This document shows, one piece after another, positions 1 through 9,834 of a stretch of DNA of 54,354 bases. Under the pieces are notes generated by a model that worked only from the letters and a program-made list of their open reading frames with translations, ran no database searches and had not been told where the DNA came from. Both the position numbers and the translations under genes were made by a program. The stretch's first letter is position 1. Each line of letters begins with the position of its first letter. Source of the DNA: GCA-2693325 sp964011675 (lineage in GTDB: Bacteria; Latescibacterota; UBA2968; UBA8231); assembly GCA_964011675.1 (NCBI GenBank), contig CAXGPR010000015.1:1-54354 (forward strand). Reading direction: 5' to 3'.

Positions 1-1794
1 GAGACAGAAGCACAGGCGTGGACGTGCTCAATGCATCCACACATACGCCAACCCGAACGGGGACTGTGTCCGGTCTGTTCCATGGGGCTGATTGCTGTTG
101 AGATGAAGCCTATCCCCGCAGCTGGTCCGCGTGAGCTGGCTCTTTCAGAGGAGGCAATAAGGCTAGCGGGGGTGCAAACGGCGGTCGTAGAACGCCGTTT
201 TGCGGACGTAGAGACGCGGATGGTTGGAAAAATTGCGATTGATGAAACGAGGCTACGCGATATTACTGCACGTGTTCCGGGACGCATTGATCGCCTCTAC
301 GTTGACTATACGGGGGTGCACATCCATCGGGGTGATCACATGGTCTCAATCTATAGCCCCGAACTGCTAACGGCTCAGGAGGAACTCGTGCAGGCTCTGC
401 GCGCGCTGGAGAAGTTGGAAGACCGCTCCGTATCCTCGTTAAAGCAAACGGCTGCGCTGACCGTAGAGTCTGCTCGGCAGAAACTGCGCCTCTGGGGTTT
501 GACCCCTGAACAGATCCGTCGAATCGAAACAGAGCGTGCGCCGTCAGATCATCTCACGATATACGCGCCAGAAAGTGGGGTCGTCGTGAAGCGCTATATC
601 GGACAGGGAGCCTATGTGCAGACGGGCGAACGGATTTATACGACGGCCGACCTATCGAATCTCTGGCTGAAGCTCGAAGTGTATGAATCGGATCTGCCCT
701 GGATACAGTATGGGCAATCAGTGGAGTTTAGAGTTGAGGCGCTGCCGGGCGAACGATTCGAAGGCCGCATCTCATTTATAAATCCCTTACTCGATGAGAA
801 AACGCGTACGATAGGCGTGCGAGTGAACGTGAAGAATGTCGACGGTCGCCTAAAGCCGGGCATGTTGGTTCGCGCCGTCGTGCGCTCGCAGACGACAGCC
901 AATGGGAGTCTGGCCAACGCTTCGCTGGCGGGTAAGTGGATTAGTCCAATGCATCCGGAGATTGTAAAGGAACAGGCCGGCCTGTGCGACGTGTGCGGTA
1001 TGGCGCTCGTGCCCGCTGATTCGCTGGGCTACGTCGGTCTGCCAAGTGACTCGCTAGAAGCGCCGCTCTTAGTACCTGCTTCTGTGCCGCTGCTGACCGG
1101 CAAGCGTGCCATTGTCTATGTGGCGATGTCCGGTAAAGCGGGTCGTTATGAAGGTCGCGAAGTAGAATTGGGTCCGCGTGCAGGGGACTATTATATCGTC
1201 CGTTCTGGTTTGCGCGCGGGAGAGCGTGTCGTCTTGCATGGGGCATTCAAAATAGACAGCGCCCTGCAAATTAAAGCCCAACCTAGCATGATGAGTGCGG
1301 TCGAGGTAGAAGAGAACGTTGCAGCGAGAACTGCTTCATTTGAAGAGGCGCCGCTGAAAGATCTTTTACTTGCCTATCTCGTAGTGCAAAAGGGACTGAG
1401 CTCGGATCATTTGCAAATGGCTATGAACGGTGCTCAAACGCTGCGCTCTGCGCTGCTGCGATCGGCTCATAGAGGCAGTTCGGATGTGCTGCGAAACGAT
1501 TGGGAACGCATGGCTCCAGCGCTTGAACAGGCGTTAGACCTATTTGCCGCCGCGCCAGACATAGCGAGTGCCCGTGCAGCCTTTGTATCTCTATCAGAGA
1601 CCGTCTTAGGCTCGGTTGAAAGGCTCGGTCTGGAGATGGAATCTGCGCTGGGTATTTACCACTGCCCTATGGCGTTAAAAGATAGAGGCGCGCGCTGGAT
1701 ACAGCGTGTTGGAGCAGTGGAAAATCCCTACTTTGGTGCATCCATGCTGCGCTGTGGAAGTCTCCAGCGCGCGCTGGTTGCCCGGGGGGAATAG
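1..1794 (+). CDS. cusB: CusB-like RND efflux adaptor (5' truncated)
   Basis: Periplasmic adaptor of a tripartite copper/silver-type efflux pump, linking the RND pump to the outer-membrane channel. The reading frame is open to base 1 and the first 30 codons hold a heavy-metal-binding motif (TCSMHP, then LCPVCSMGL), so the real start is upstream of the window; ATG 31 falls inside that motif. In window codons: metal motif 7-30, barrel-sandwich and helical hairpin about 85-245, beta-barrel about 215-300, a second metal motif at 314-340 (SPMHPE then LCDVCGMALVP, lacking the first Cys), and a C-terminal DUF3347-like domain from about 445 that contains CPMA and NPYFG. Six bases separate it from the pump gene, so they are surely cotranscribed. 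The doubled metal motif plus fused DUF3347 makes it longer than E. coli CusB (about 407 residues). Confidence 0.93.
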   Translation, partial: ETEAQAWTCSMHPHIRQPERGLCPVCSMGLIAVEMKPIPAAGPRELALSEEAIRLAGVQTAVVERRFADVETRMVGKIAIDETRLRDITARVPGRIDRLYVDYTGVHIHRGDHMVSIYSPELLTAQEELVQALRALEKLEDRSVSSLKQTAALTVESARQKLRLWGLTPEQIRRIETERAPSDHLTIYAPESGVVVKRYIGQGAYVQTGERIYTTADLSNLWLKLEVYESDLPWIQYGQSVEFRVEALPGERFEGRISFINPLLDEKTRTIGVRVNVKNVDGRLKPGMLVRAVVRSQTTANGSLANASLAGKWISPMHPEIVKEQAGLCDVCGMALVPADSLGYVGLPSDSLEAPLLVPASVPLLTGKRAIVYVAMSGKAGRYEGREVELGPRAGDYYIVRSGLRAGERVVLHGAFKIDSALQIKAQPSMMSAVEVEENVAARTASFEEAPLKDLLLAYLVVQKGLSSDHLQMAMNGAQTLRSALLRSAHRGSSDVLRNDWERMAPALEQALDLFAAAPDIASARAAFVSLSETVLGSVERLGLEMESALGIYHCPMALKDRGARWIQRVGAVENPYFGASMLRCGSLQRALVARGE

Positions 1795-1800
1795 AGTCCT

Positions 1801-4800
1801 ATGCAGCTTGAACAACCGACTCCAAGATCGCGGTTGGACGCCGTGCTCCGCGCCTGCCTGCACAATCGGGTATTTGTCCTGTCTGCGGCGATACTTATGG
1901 CGCTGTGGGGCGTTGCTGTCTCGCCTTTTGATTGGGATATAGACTGGCTGGAGCGCGATCCCGTTCCGGTGGATGCGATACCCGATTTAGGGGAGAATCA
2001 GCAAATCGTATTTACCGAATGGACGGGCCGGTCTCCTCAGGATGTCGAGGATCAAATCGGCTATCCGCTGACCGCGGCATTAATGGGCGTGCCTGGCGTG
2101 CGCACGGTGCGTAGCTATTCGATGTTTGGTTTCTCAACCGTTTATGTGATTTTCGACGAAGAGGTGGATTTTTATTGGGCTAGGTCGAGGGTCTTAGAAA
2201 GAATAAGTAGCTTGCCGCGAGATGCGCTCCCGTCTGGCACAAAGCCGACGCTCGGACCGGATGCAACGGCCCTAGGTCAGGTTTTCTGGTATACGTTGGA
2301 GGGGCGCGACGAACGGGGTCAACCAACGGGAGGATGGGATTTACACGAACTACGCAGCATCCAAGACTGGCACGTTCGCTACGCGCTTCTTGGCGCTGAA
2401 GGCGTTAGCGAAGTAGCCTCGGTGGGCGGCTTTGTGCAAGAGTATCAGATAGACGTAGATCCAGATGCCATGCGTCTATATGGCGTTTCGATTGAACAAG
2501 TCTTTGACGCAGTGCGCATGGCTAATCGAGACGTTGGGGCCCGTACGATTGAAATAAATCGCGTAGAATATGTGATTCGCGGTATCGGTTTCGTCCGATC
2601 ACTCGCTGATATAGAACAGGCCGTTGTCGTGACGCGTGACAATGTGCCCGTCTATGTTCGCAATGTAGCTCACGTTCAGCGAGGGCCTGCCCTGCGCCGC
2701 GGTGCTCTGGACAAAGAGGGAGCAGAGGTCGTGGGCGGCGTCGTCGCCGTGCGATACGGCGAAAACCCACTCAGGGCGATTGAGCAAATCCGGCGTAAGA
2801 TAGCGGAGATTGCTCCGGGTATGCCCCGAAAGACGCTCGAAGATGGGCGCATTAGTCAGGTACGGATCGTTCCATTTTACGATCGCACGGATCTTATTCA
2901 CGAAACGCTCGGTACGCTGAGAGAGGCGCTCAGCGAAGAAGTGTTGGTCACGGTCATTGTCGTCTTGGTCATGCTGATGAACGTGCGTAGCGCTGCGCTC
3001 GTCTCCGGTTTACTTCCGCTGGCCGTGCTGCTGTGCTTTATCGCGATGAAAGTGGGCGGTGTCGATGCAAATATCGTGGCGCTATCTGGCATTGCAATCG
3101 CCGTCGGCACCATGGTTGATATGGGTATTGTCCTGTGCGAAAACGCGCTCTATAGACTGCGAAAAGCCGACCCGGAAGAAGAGCGCATAGAAGTGGTTTT
3201 TCGCGCGGTACGCGAAGTGGCGGGCGCCGTGCTAACGGCTGTGCTGACGACGGTTATTAGCTTCTTACCCGTCTTTTTTATGCGTGGAGCTGAGGGTAAG
3301 CTCTTTAAGCCGCTCGCTTTCACAAAGACCTTTGCTCTGCTCGCCGCCGTGGTGGTGTCGCTGAGTTTACTTCCCACGCTGTTTCACCTGTTGATGAACG
3401 TGCGTATTTCGTCTGCCCGTTTGCGCGGTTTTGTATGCGTTTTCCTGGTGTTGGCAGGCGGTGTTTGGAGTGTGGTTTATGGTGGATGGGTGGGCGTTTT
3501 TATAGGTCTTCTTGCCCTCTTACAGCTCGTTCGAGAGAACCTGCGCGCCGAGCAGCGCCATATCGTTGACATAGCGCTGCTCGGCGCGGCCGTCCTAATC
3601 GCGACGGTAATGCTCTCTCAGCGCTGGTTGCCGCTGGGCTTAGAGGGTGGCTCCGCTCATAATTTTATTTTTGTTGCGCTCTTGGTGGGGGGCTTGTTGG
3701 CCTTTTTTTCCCTCTTACAGAGAGTCTATCCGCGCTATTTGCGCTGGTGTTTGGCCCATAAAATCCTTTCCCTCCTACCTCCTGCATTACTCGTGTTGTC
3801 GGGTAGTACAGCCTGGTTGGGTTTGGATAGAGTGATCTCCTTTATCCCTTCTGGGGTGACGGCATTAGCTCCTGTTAGACAGATGAGCGGTCTTTTTCCC
3901 GGTTTTGGTAAAGAATTTATGCCCTCGCTAGACGAGGGGTCCTTTCTGTGGATGCCCACTACTATGCCGCATGCCTCGATTGGTGAGGCGCTTGACGTAC
4001 TGCAGAAGCAGGATCGCGCCATCGCACGCATCCCTGAAGTTGCATCGGCGGTTGGTAAAATCGGGCGTGCAGATACGCCGCTGGATCCCGCCCCCATTTC
4101 CATGATCGAAACGATTGTTCAGTATCGTTCAGAGTACATACTGGACGAGGCTGGTCGCCGCATGCGCTTTGCTTTTGTCGAAGAGGAAGAAGATCTCTTT
4201 CGCACGGAATCGGGTGAGCCAGCGCGCGCTCCCGACGGGCTCCCCTATCGCGTGCGCGGTCGTTTTAAGCGCGATGATGACGGCCTACTGATTCGCGATG
4301 ATTCCGGTCGAGCATTTAGGCAGTGGCGTTCCGCTCTGGATCCGAAGCTCAATCCTGGGAGAGATGCGTGGGAAGGGATAAGGACAGATGATGATATCTG
4401 GTTGTCCATCGCGAGTGCTGGGCAAATAGTGGGTTCGACTTCTGCGCCCAAGCTACAGCCAATCGCTGCGCGAATGGTGATGCTGCAATCGGGCTTACGC
4501 GCTCCGATGGGTGTTCAGATAAAAGGCCCTGACCTGGCTTCCATCGAGGCTTTTGCTCTTGAGATCCAACGCGAACTGAAGCTGGTGCCATCGGTAAAAC
4601 CATCGGCTGTCAACGCCGATCGCACGGTCGGCAAACCCTATCTGGAAATTGAGGTAGATCGAGAGGCGATTGCTCGCTATGGTATTCGAGTCCAGCAGGT
4701 CCAAGACGTCATAGAGGTCGCCATAGGGGGGAAACGCATTGCCACCACGATAGAAGGCCGCGAGCGCTATCCCCTACGCGTGCGCTACATGCGCGAATTT

Positions 4801-5679
4801 CGCGATTCCATGGAAGAATTAGAACGCGTGCTGGTGGTCGCTCCCAGCGGGGTGCAGATTCCCCTTGGACAGCTAGCGGATATCCGCTATACGCGAGGTC
4901 CCCAAGTCATTAAGGGCGAAGACGGCTTTCTCGTCGGGTATGTGCTTTTTGATCGCGAGACGGGCTGGGCAGAGGTCGATGTAGTAGAGCAGTGTCGGGA
5001 CTATCTTGAGAGGGCTATGTCCGAGGGCAGTTTGGTCGTCCCGACTGGTATTGGCTACACATTTATTGGTAGCTACCAAAATCAGCTGCGTGCGCAGAAA
5101 ACGCTAAACGTGGTATTGCCGCTTGCGCTGTGGTTGATTTTTATGGTGCTGTACGGTTTGTTCCGGCGCGTTTCGACGGCTCTTTTGGTTTTTTCGGGCA
5201 TTGCCGTTGCCTGGGCCGGTGGCTTTGTTTTGATGTGGTTTTACGGTCAGGATTGGTTTTTAAATGTCGCATTTTTCGAAACCTCGCTGCGCAGTCTATT
5301 TAATGTTAGACCCATCAATCTGAGCGTGGCTGTTTGGGTTGGTTTCTTGGCGCTCTTCGGGATCGCCTCAGATAATGGCGTAATTATGGCGACCTATCTC
5401 AACCAAGTTTTTGACAGAGAAAAGCCACATTCGGTATCTCAGGTGCGCGCAGCCGCTCTCGCTGCGGGTGTGCGGCGAATACGTCCCTGCCTCATGACCG
5501 CTGCTACGACGATTATCGCGCTCATTCCCGTCCTGTCGGCCAGCGGGCGCGGTGCAGATATACTGGTGCCGATGGCGATTCCAACGGTGGGTGGGATGGT
5601 GGCCATTGTATTAACCGCACATCTGGTGCCCGTTTTGTACTGCGCGCTGGAAGAGTGGAAGCTGCGTAATGTGTCGTAG
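1801..5679 (+). CDS. cusA: CusA/CzcA-family heavy-metal RND efflux pump
   Basis: Inner-membrane proton-driven pump of the HME-RND family, partner of the preceding adaptor. The N-terminal membrane helix is followed by the family signature around residues 60-130 (VDAIPDLGENQ, EDQIGYPL). TM4 carries the proton-relay motif GTMVDMGIVLCEN with D440 and E447. The C-terminal half has GIASDNGVIMATYL and MTAATTIIALIPVL. At 1292 residues it exceeds CusA (about 1047). One excess lies around residues 540-650, where additional hydrophobic segments interrupt the usual TM6-TM7 linker. The other is an acidic/basic soluble stretch around 780-860 in the second periplasmic half. Long versions of this kind are known to me from Bacteroidetes-like genomes. 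The substrate (copper or silver) is inferred from copA and copZ nearby. Confidence 0.94.
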   Translation: MQLEQPTPRSRLDAVLRACLHNRVFVLSAAILMALWGVAVSPFDWDIDWLERDPVPVDAIPDLGENQQIVFTEWTGRSPQDVEDQIGYPLTAALMGVPGVRTVRSYSMFGFSTVYVIFDEEVDFYWARSRVLERISSLPRDALPSGTKPTLGPDATALGQVFWYTLEGRDERGQPTGGWDLHELRSIQDWHVRYALLGAEGVSEVASVGGFVQEYQIDVDPDAMRLYGVSIEQVFDAVRMANRDVGARTIEINRVEYVIRGIGFVRSLADIEQAVVVTRDNVPVYVRNVAHVQRGPALRRGALDKEGAEVVGGVVAVRYGENPLRAIEQIRRKIAEIAPGMPRKTLEDGRISQVRIVPFYDRTDLIHETLGTLREALSEEVLVTVIVVLVMLMNVRSAALVSGLLPLAVLLCFIAMKVGGVDANIVALSGIAIAVGTMVDMGIVLCENALYRLRKADPEEERIEVVFRAVREVAGAVLTAVLTTVISFLPVFFMRGAEGKLFKPLAFTKTFALLAAVVVSLSLLPTLFHLLMNVRISSARLRGFVCVFLVLAGGVWSVVYGGWVGVFIGLLALLQLVRENLRAEQRHIVDIALLGAAVLIATVMLSQRWLPLGLEGGSAHNFIFVALLVGGLLAFFSLLQRVYPRYLRWCLAHKILSLLPPALLVLSGSTAWLGLDRVISFIPSGVTALAPVRQMSGLFPGFGKEFMPSLDEGSFLWMPTTMPHASIGEALDVLQKQDRAIARIPEVASAVGKIGRADTPLDPAPISMIETIVQYRSEYILDEAGRRMRFAFVEEEEDLFRTESGEPARAPDGLPYRVRGRFKRDDDGLLIRDDSGRAFRQWRSALDPKLNPGRDAWEGIRTDDDIWLSIASAGQIVGSTSAPKLQPIAARMVMLQSGLRAPMGVQIKGPDLASIEAFALEIQRELKLVPSVKPSAVNADRTVGKPYLEIEVDREAIARYGIRVQQVQDVIEVAIGGKRIATTIEGRERYPLRVRYMREFRDSMEELERVLVVAPSGVQIPLGQLADIRYTRGPQVIKGEDGFLVGYVLFDRETGWAEVDVVEQCRDYLERAMSEGSLVVPTGIGYTFIGSYQNQLRAQKTLNVVLPLALWLIFMVLYGLFRRVSTALLVFSGIAVAWAGGFVLMWFYGQDWFLNVAFFETSLRSLFNVRPINLSVAVWVGFLALFGIASDNGVIMATYLNQVFDREKPHSVSQVRAAALAAGVRRIRPCLMTAATTIIALIPVLSASGRGADILVPMAIPTVGGMVAIVLTAHLVPVLYCALEEWKLRNVS

Positions 5680-5746
5680 TATTTGTATATTAGTCAGGTG
5701 GATGCTTGAGAAGCTTGCCGTTAAAAATGGATATAGGAAAGAATAC

Positions 5747-5976
5747 ATGATTAGGATAGAGAGGATTGGAGCCGTCTTTACTGCGATACTTTTACTGTGC
5801 AGCGTCCTGAGTACTTCGGCAAGTGCGCGTTTGTCCCGTTCGAGACAGGTGCCCAATAGTACCCAGAGGGCGAAATATTTTTCCCCTGGGATGCAGAGAG
5901 CACTCCTCCGCCCGTTCCCACCGCTATTGAGACGACGGGTTGGGGTCAAATCAAGCTGCTCTTAGAATTTGAGTAG
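5747..5976 (+). pseudogene. Small secreted protein, probably frameshifted
   Basis: ATG 5747 opens a 72-codon ORF ending at 5965. Its first 27 residues look like a signal peptide (basic start, hydrophobic core AVFTAILLLCSVL, cleavage near ASA). After about residue 38 it becomes an Arg/Pro-rich tail unlike a normal protein. In frame 1 of the same stretch (about 5860-5976) the DNA instead encodes EGEIFFPWDAES, PPPVPTAIETTG and WGQIKLLLEFE then TAG, which looks like real coding sequence. The two frames can be joined by one indel between about 5860 and 5880. I read this as a short exported protein broken by one frameshift, or a sequencing error. It lies between cusA and the terminator before copA, so it may once have been part of the metal operon. 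No family recognised. Confidence 0.42.
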
Positions 5977-5996
5977 GTTTTAATAGCTGCCGCTCA

Positions 5997-6031
5997 GACC
6001 TTCTGGAGATCGAATCTCCGGAAGGTCTTTT
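5997..6031 (+). terminator. Intrinsic terminator after the cus block
   Basis: A 14-bp stem (GACCTTCTGGAGAT against ATCTCCGGAAGGTC, one G.U-type mismatch) closes a 3-base loop and is followed by TTTT. It lies 20 bases after the last possible stop of the small damaged ORF, so it would separate cusBA transcription from copA. Confidence 0.75.
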
Positions 6032-6102
6032 GGGTCCTTTCCCCACAGTCCTAAATGGGTAAAGAGAAACGAACGGTTTAAGCGATGGTATATGGGTAGA
6101 AG

Positions 6103-8541
6103 ATGGACGAGAAAACGCAGCGCGGCACCTTTGATATAAGCGGGATGCACTGTGCTGCCTGTGCCCGACGCATTGAGCGGCGCATGCACAAAACGGCGGG
6201 TGTTCTGCAGGTGCAGGTCAACCTAGCTACGGAACGGATGGACGTCAGCTACGACGGCGAAGTCATTGACGAGGTGGGTATATCCCGCGTCGTAGAGCAA
6301 GCCGGGTTTGGCGCAGAGCTCCGTGGGGCGATTATAGAGAGTGCGTTTACCATTGGTGGTATGAGCTGTGCTGCATGCGTTAGACGCGTGCAGCGTGCGC
6401 TGGAATCAGTAGAAGGCGTTCAGAGTGCAGAGGTCAATCTCGCGACGGAAACTGTGCGAGTGCGCTACAACAGGACGGAAGCTAAGCGGCGTGCGCTTTA
6501 CGAAGCCGTAGAACGCGCCGGCTATTCATTTGGGCGGAAAGAGGTAGGCGCAGCGCGTACGCGCGAAAAGGATGCGGCCCTGTCGGAGATGGGCCGATCT
6601 TTGGCAACGGCTCTGTTGTTCTGGTTACCTCTTTTTGCGTTGGAGATGGGGAGTATGGCGGGTGTACCGGTGCCGAAAGCGCTGTCTATCGACACCTATC
6701 CCCTACGCGTTGGAGGCATACATTTGGCACTTGCGGTGCCGGTTATGTGGATAGCGCGCTCCATGTACGTGGAGGGCAGTTGTGCCCTTGTGCGAGGCGG
6801 GCCCAATATGTTCACGCTTATTGCTATTGGAACGGCGGCAGCGTTTTTCTACAGTGTGGCCGGTCTTGCGGCTGTCTTATGGGATTTTTCCCCGTCGTTC
6901 TTCTCGTATTTTCCAGCGGTTTCAACGATTCTGACGCTCGTTCTCTTAGGGCGCTACTTAGAAGCACGCTCGCGTGCTAGCGCCGGCGAATCCATGCGTG
7001 CGCTGCTCAGCCTGCGCCCTTCGCAGGCCCTTCTAATAGACGACGGTGACGAGCGCACGGTTGACGTCGATGAAATCGAAGTGGGCGATCTATTGCGCGT
7101 GCGTCCAGGCGAAGCGCTGCCGGCTGATGGACAGGTCGTAGACGGGCTGTCCGAAGTGGATGAATCGTTGCTTACTGGTGAATCGCTGCCCGTTACCAAG
7201 GCTCCGGGAGATCAGGTCATGGGCGGGAGTAGCAACGGCAGCGGGGCGCTGGTTATTCGGGCCACGCGCGTGGGAGAAGCGTCTCTTATCGATCAGATGC
7301 AGCGACTTGTTGAAGAAGCTCAGCTTGGTCGCGCACCGATTGCGCGTTTAGCCGACGTCGTTTCGGGATATTTCGTACCATTCGTAATAACGGTCGCCAC
7401 GCTCTCTGCCTTCGGTTGGTATATGGCCGGGGCAGAGCCCGCCTTCGCTATAGGCGTGTTTGTCTCCGTGCTCATTATCGCTTGTCCGTGTAGTTTGGGT
7501 TTGGCAACGCCTGCCGCAATCATGGTGGGCACGGGACGCGGTGCGCAGTTGGGCATATTGATTAAAACCCCTGAAGCACTGGAAGAGATGCAGCGTTTAG
7601 ACGCCGTTGTGCTCGACAAGACGGGGACAGTTACAGCGGGCACGCCCAGCGTAGTGCGCGTTAAATCCATCGATCCTTACAGCGAGGAAGAGGTGTTGTG
7701 CTTGGCGGCTTCCGTAGAGCGATATTCTGAGCATCCTCTGGCTCTTGCAATCACTGAACGGACACGCGAGGATGGGATCGCTCTGCTTGCAGCCAGCGCT
7801 TTTCTAGCCGAAGTAGGGCAGGGGGCGTGCGCCGCTGTAAGGGGGCAGCAGATACGCGTGGGAACGGCCTCCTATATAGAGCGAGACGGCGTTGCCGTCG
7901 ATAGAGGACTTGAGCACGGAGCTCGGACCTGTGTTTGGGTTGCCTGCGACGGTCGTGTCGTGGGGCTTATTGAACTGGCCGATCCTGTCCGTCTCTCTAG
8001 TCGCGAAGGCGTTCAGCGACTGCGAGCACTTGGTTTAGATGTGATTATGCTGAGCGGGGACCGTAGCGCCGTGGTGCGTGACGTTGCCCAATGTGTGGGT
8101 ATCGAAACTATGCATGCGGAGGTGCTTCCCGCGGATAAAGTGGACGTCATCAAGGTGCTGCAGGAGGCGGGGCAGCGCGTCGCTATGGTCGGCGATGGGA
8201 TAAACGACGCCCCCGCACTAGCGCAAGCCAACGTGGGTATGGCCGTTGCGAGCGGGGTCGATGTTGCTGCTTCTGCGTCAGACATTGTCCTAATGCATAG
8301 CCGAGTCGAAGATATAGCGCGTGCAGTTGAACTGGGACGGGCTACCATGCGAACCATTAAACAGAACCTCTTCTGGGCCTTTTTTTACAATGCGGCTGGT
8401 ATTCCCGTTGCGGCGGGTCTGCTCTACTTGTTTGGAGGGCCGCTACTCAATCCGATGCTCGCCAGCGTGGCGATGGCTTTTAGTTCGGTCTCTGTGGTGA
8501 GCAACGCGCTCCGCCTGCGGCGTTTTGCTGCCCGTGCGTAG
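6103..8541 (+). CDS. copA: Copper-exporting P1B-type ATPase
   Basis: ATP-driven Cu(I) exporter of the inner membrane. Two N-terminal HMA domains each carry a GMxCxxC copper site (C17/C20 and C89/C92). Then come the P-type ATPase parts in order: TGES of the actuator domain near residue 360, the intramembrane metal site CPC at 461-463 followed by SLGLATPAA, phosphorylated D505 in DKTGT, the SEHPLA nucleotide-domain motif, and GDGINDAP with D698. All key residues are intact and 812 residues is normal for a two-HMA CopA. It follows the cus genes after a terminator, so it probably has its own promoter in 6032-6100. The gene and cusBA together cover both cytoplasmic and periplasmic copper removal. 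Confidence 0.97.
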   Translation: MDEKTQRGTFDISGMHCAACARRIERRMHKTAGVLQVQVNLATERMDVSYDGEVIDEVGISRVVEQAGFGAELRGAIIESAFTIGGMSCAACVRRVQRALESVEGVQSAEVNLATETVRVRYNRTEAKRRALYEAVERAGYSFGRKEVGAARTREKDAALSEMGRSLATALLFWLPLFALEMGSMAGVPVPKALSIDTYPLRVGGIHLALAVPVMWIARSMYVEGSCALVRGGPNMFTLIAIGTAAAFFYSVAGLAAVLWDFSPSFFSYFPAVSTILTLVLLGRYLEARSRASAGESMRALLSLRPSQALLIDDGDERTVDVDEIEVGDLLRVRPGEALPADGQVVDGLSEVDESLLTGESLPVTKAPGDQVMGGSSNGSGALVIRATRVGEASLIDQMQRLVEEAQLGRAPIARLADVVSGYFVPFVITVATLSAFGWYMAGAEPAFAIGVFVSVLIIACPCSLGLATPAAIMVGTGRGAQLGILIKTPEALEEMQRLDAVVLDKTGTVTAGTPSVVRVKSIDPYSEEEVLCLAASVERYSEHPLALAITERTREDGIALLAASAFLAEVGQGACAAVRGQQIRVGTASYIERDGVAVDRGLEHGARTCVWVACDGRVVGLIELADPVRLSSREGVQRLRALGLDVIMLSGDRSAVVRDVAQCVGIETMHAEVLPADKVDVIKVLQEAGQRVAMVGDGINDAPALAQANVGMAVASGVDVAASASDIVLMHSRVEDIARAVELGRATMRTIKQNLFWAFFYNAAGIPVAAGLLYLFGGPLLNPMLASVAMAFSSVSVVSNALRLRRFAARA

Positions 8542-8603
8542 TCCAATAATTGAGCGTCGAGCGTTGGTTCGTCATATTTATAGCCGCACAGTGAGGAGAT
8601 AGA

Positions 8604-9827
8604 ATGGCTACGATTCTAATGATGGGCGCTTTTGATACCAAAGGGCTCGAGTACGCTTTTTTGCGCGAGGAAATGCTCGTGCGCGGTCACCAAGTCTTAG
8701 CGGTGGATACGGGCGTCGTTGGTGAGGGTAATCATTTTCCAGTTGATGTTCGTGCCGAAGAGGTCGCTCAGATGGGCGGATCGACCCTAGAAGCGCTGCG
8801 CGCTGCCGGCGATCGCGGCTCGGCGATGAAAGTGATGAGTGCCGGTGTGGCACTATGTGCGAAAAAGCTATACGACGAGGGTCGCTTTGCGGGGATCATT
8901 GGCATGGGTGGATCCGGGGGAAGCAGCGTTGTCACGGCAGCCATGCGTGCGCTCCCGGTTGGCGTGCCCAAGGTTTGTATATCTACGGTAGCTTCAGGTG
9001 ATACGTCGGCGTACGTCGGGGCGAAGGATGTAGTGTTGGTCCCTTCGATTGTCGATGTTGCAGGTATAAACCGCATCTCTCGCGTTATTTTCTCGCGCGC
9101 GGCGGGCGCGATCTGCGGCATGGTCGAACGCGATCCCACTCCTGCTGCAGACGAAGCGCCGATCGTCGTTGCTTCCATGTTTGGCAATACGACGGAGTGC
9201 GTCAACGCCTGCGCCGCCCAGCTGGGTGATCAGGGGTTTGAAGTGCTCGTATTTCACGCTACGGGCACGGGGGGCCGGACAATGGAGTCCCTTATCTCTG
9301 AGGGGTTGGTCGACGGAGTGCTCGATATCACGACGACCGAGTGGGCCGATGAAATTTGTGGAGGCGTCTTTAGCGCGGGTTCGACGCGTCTGGATGCGGC
9401 GAGCGCGCACGGCGTGCCGCAGCTGGTTGTCCCAGGTTGTATAGATATGGCTAATTTTGGCGGTATGGATACCGTTCCACAGCGCTACAAAGATGCGGAA
9501 CGGCTGTTTTACGAATGGAATCCGGCCGTCACGCTGATGCGCACCAATGCAGAAGAAAACGCGCAAATGGGCCGCGTATTTGCCGAGAAAGCGAATGTGT
9601 CGACGGGGCCCATGGCATTTTTGCTCCCGCTAAAGGGCGTGTCTATCCTCGATGGCGACGGTGAGCTGTTTTGCGATAGGGAAGCAGACGCGGCCTTTTT
9701 TCACGCCCTAAAAGCACATCTCCGTAGTGATATACTCGTGTATGAGGTAGAGTTGAATATCAACGACCCAGCTTTTTCTGCGCGTGCAGTGGAACTGTTG
9801 CTGGGCTTAATGTCAGAAGGGGCCTAA
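8604..9827 (+). CDS. UPF0261 / Tm-1-like ATP-binding domain protein
   Basis: Member of the UPF0261 family, homologous to the N-terminal half of the tomato antiviral protein Tm-1. Visible hallmarks are the N-terminal GAFDTKGLEY, the glycine-rich GMGGSGGSSVVT near residue 110, and CISTVASGDTSAYVGAKD with DVAGINRISR. The expected length is about 400 and this protein has 407 residues, so it is complete. The start is set by GTGAGGAG seven bases before ATG 8604. The reaction of bacterial UPF0261 proteins is not established to my knowledge. It is followed within seven bases by a cupin gene and then by the TIM-barrel gene corresponding to the other half of Tm-1, so the three probably form one small-molecule pathway. 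Confidence 0.88.
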   Translation: MATILMMGAFDTKGLEYAFLREEMLVRGHQVLAVDTGVVGEGNHFPVDVRAEEVAQMGGSTLEALRAAGDRGSAMKVMSAGVALCAKKLYDEGRFAGIIGMGGSGGSSVVTAAMRALPVGVPKVCISTVASGDTSAYVGAKDVVLVPSIVDVAGINRISRVIFSRAAGAICGMVERDPTPAADEAPIVVASMFGNTTECVNACAAQLGDQGFEVLVFHATGTGGRTMESLISEGLVDGVLDITTTEWADEICGGVFSAGSTRLDAASAHGVPQLVVPGCIDMANFGGMDTVPQRYKDAERLFYEWNPAVTLMRTNAEENAQMGRVFAEKANVSTGPMAFLLPLKGVSILDGDGELFCDREADAAFFHALKAHLRSDILVYEVELNINDPAFSARAVELLLGLMSEGA

Positions 9828-9834
9828 GGTCGAT

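Noticed and set aside
8994..9566. 190-codon minus-strand ORF inside the UPF0261 gene
   Set aside because: It is antisense to a complete conserved gene and shows no recognisable domain.
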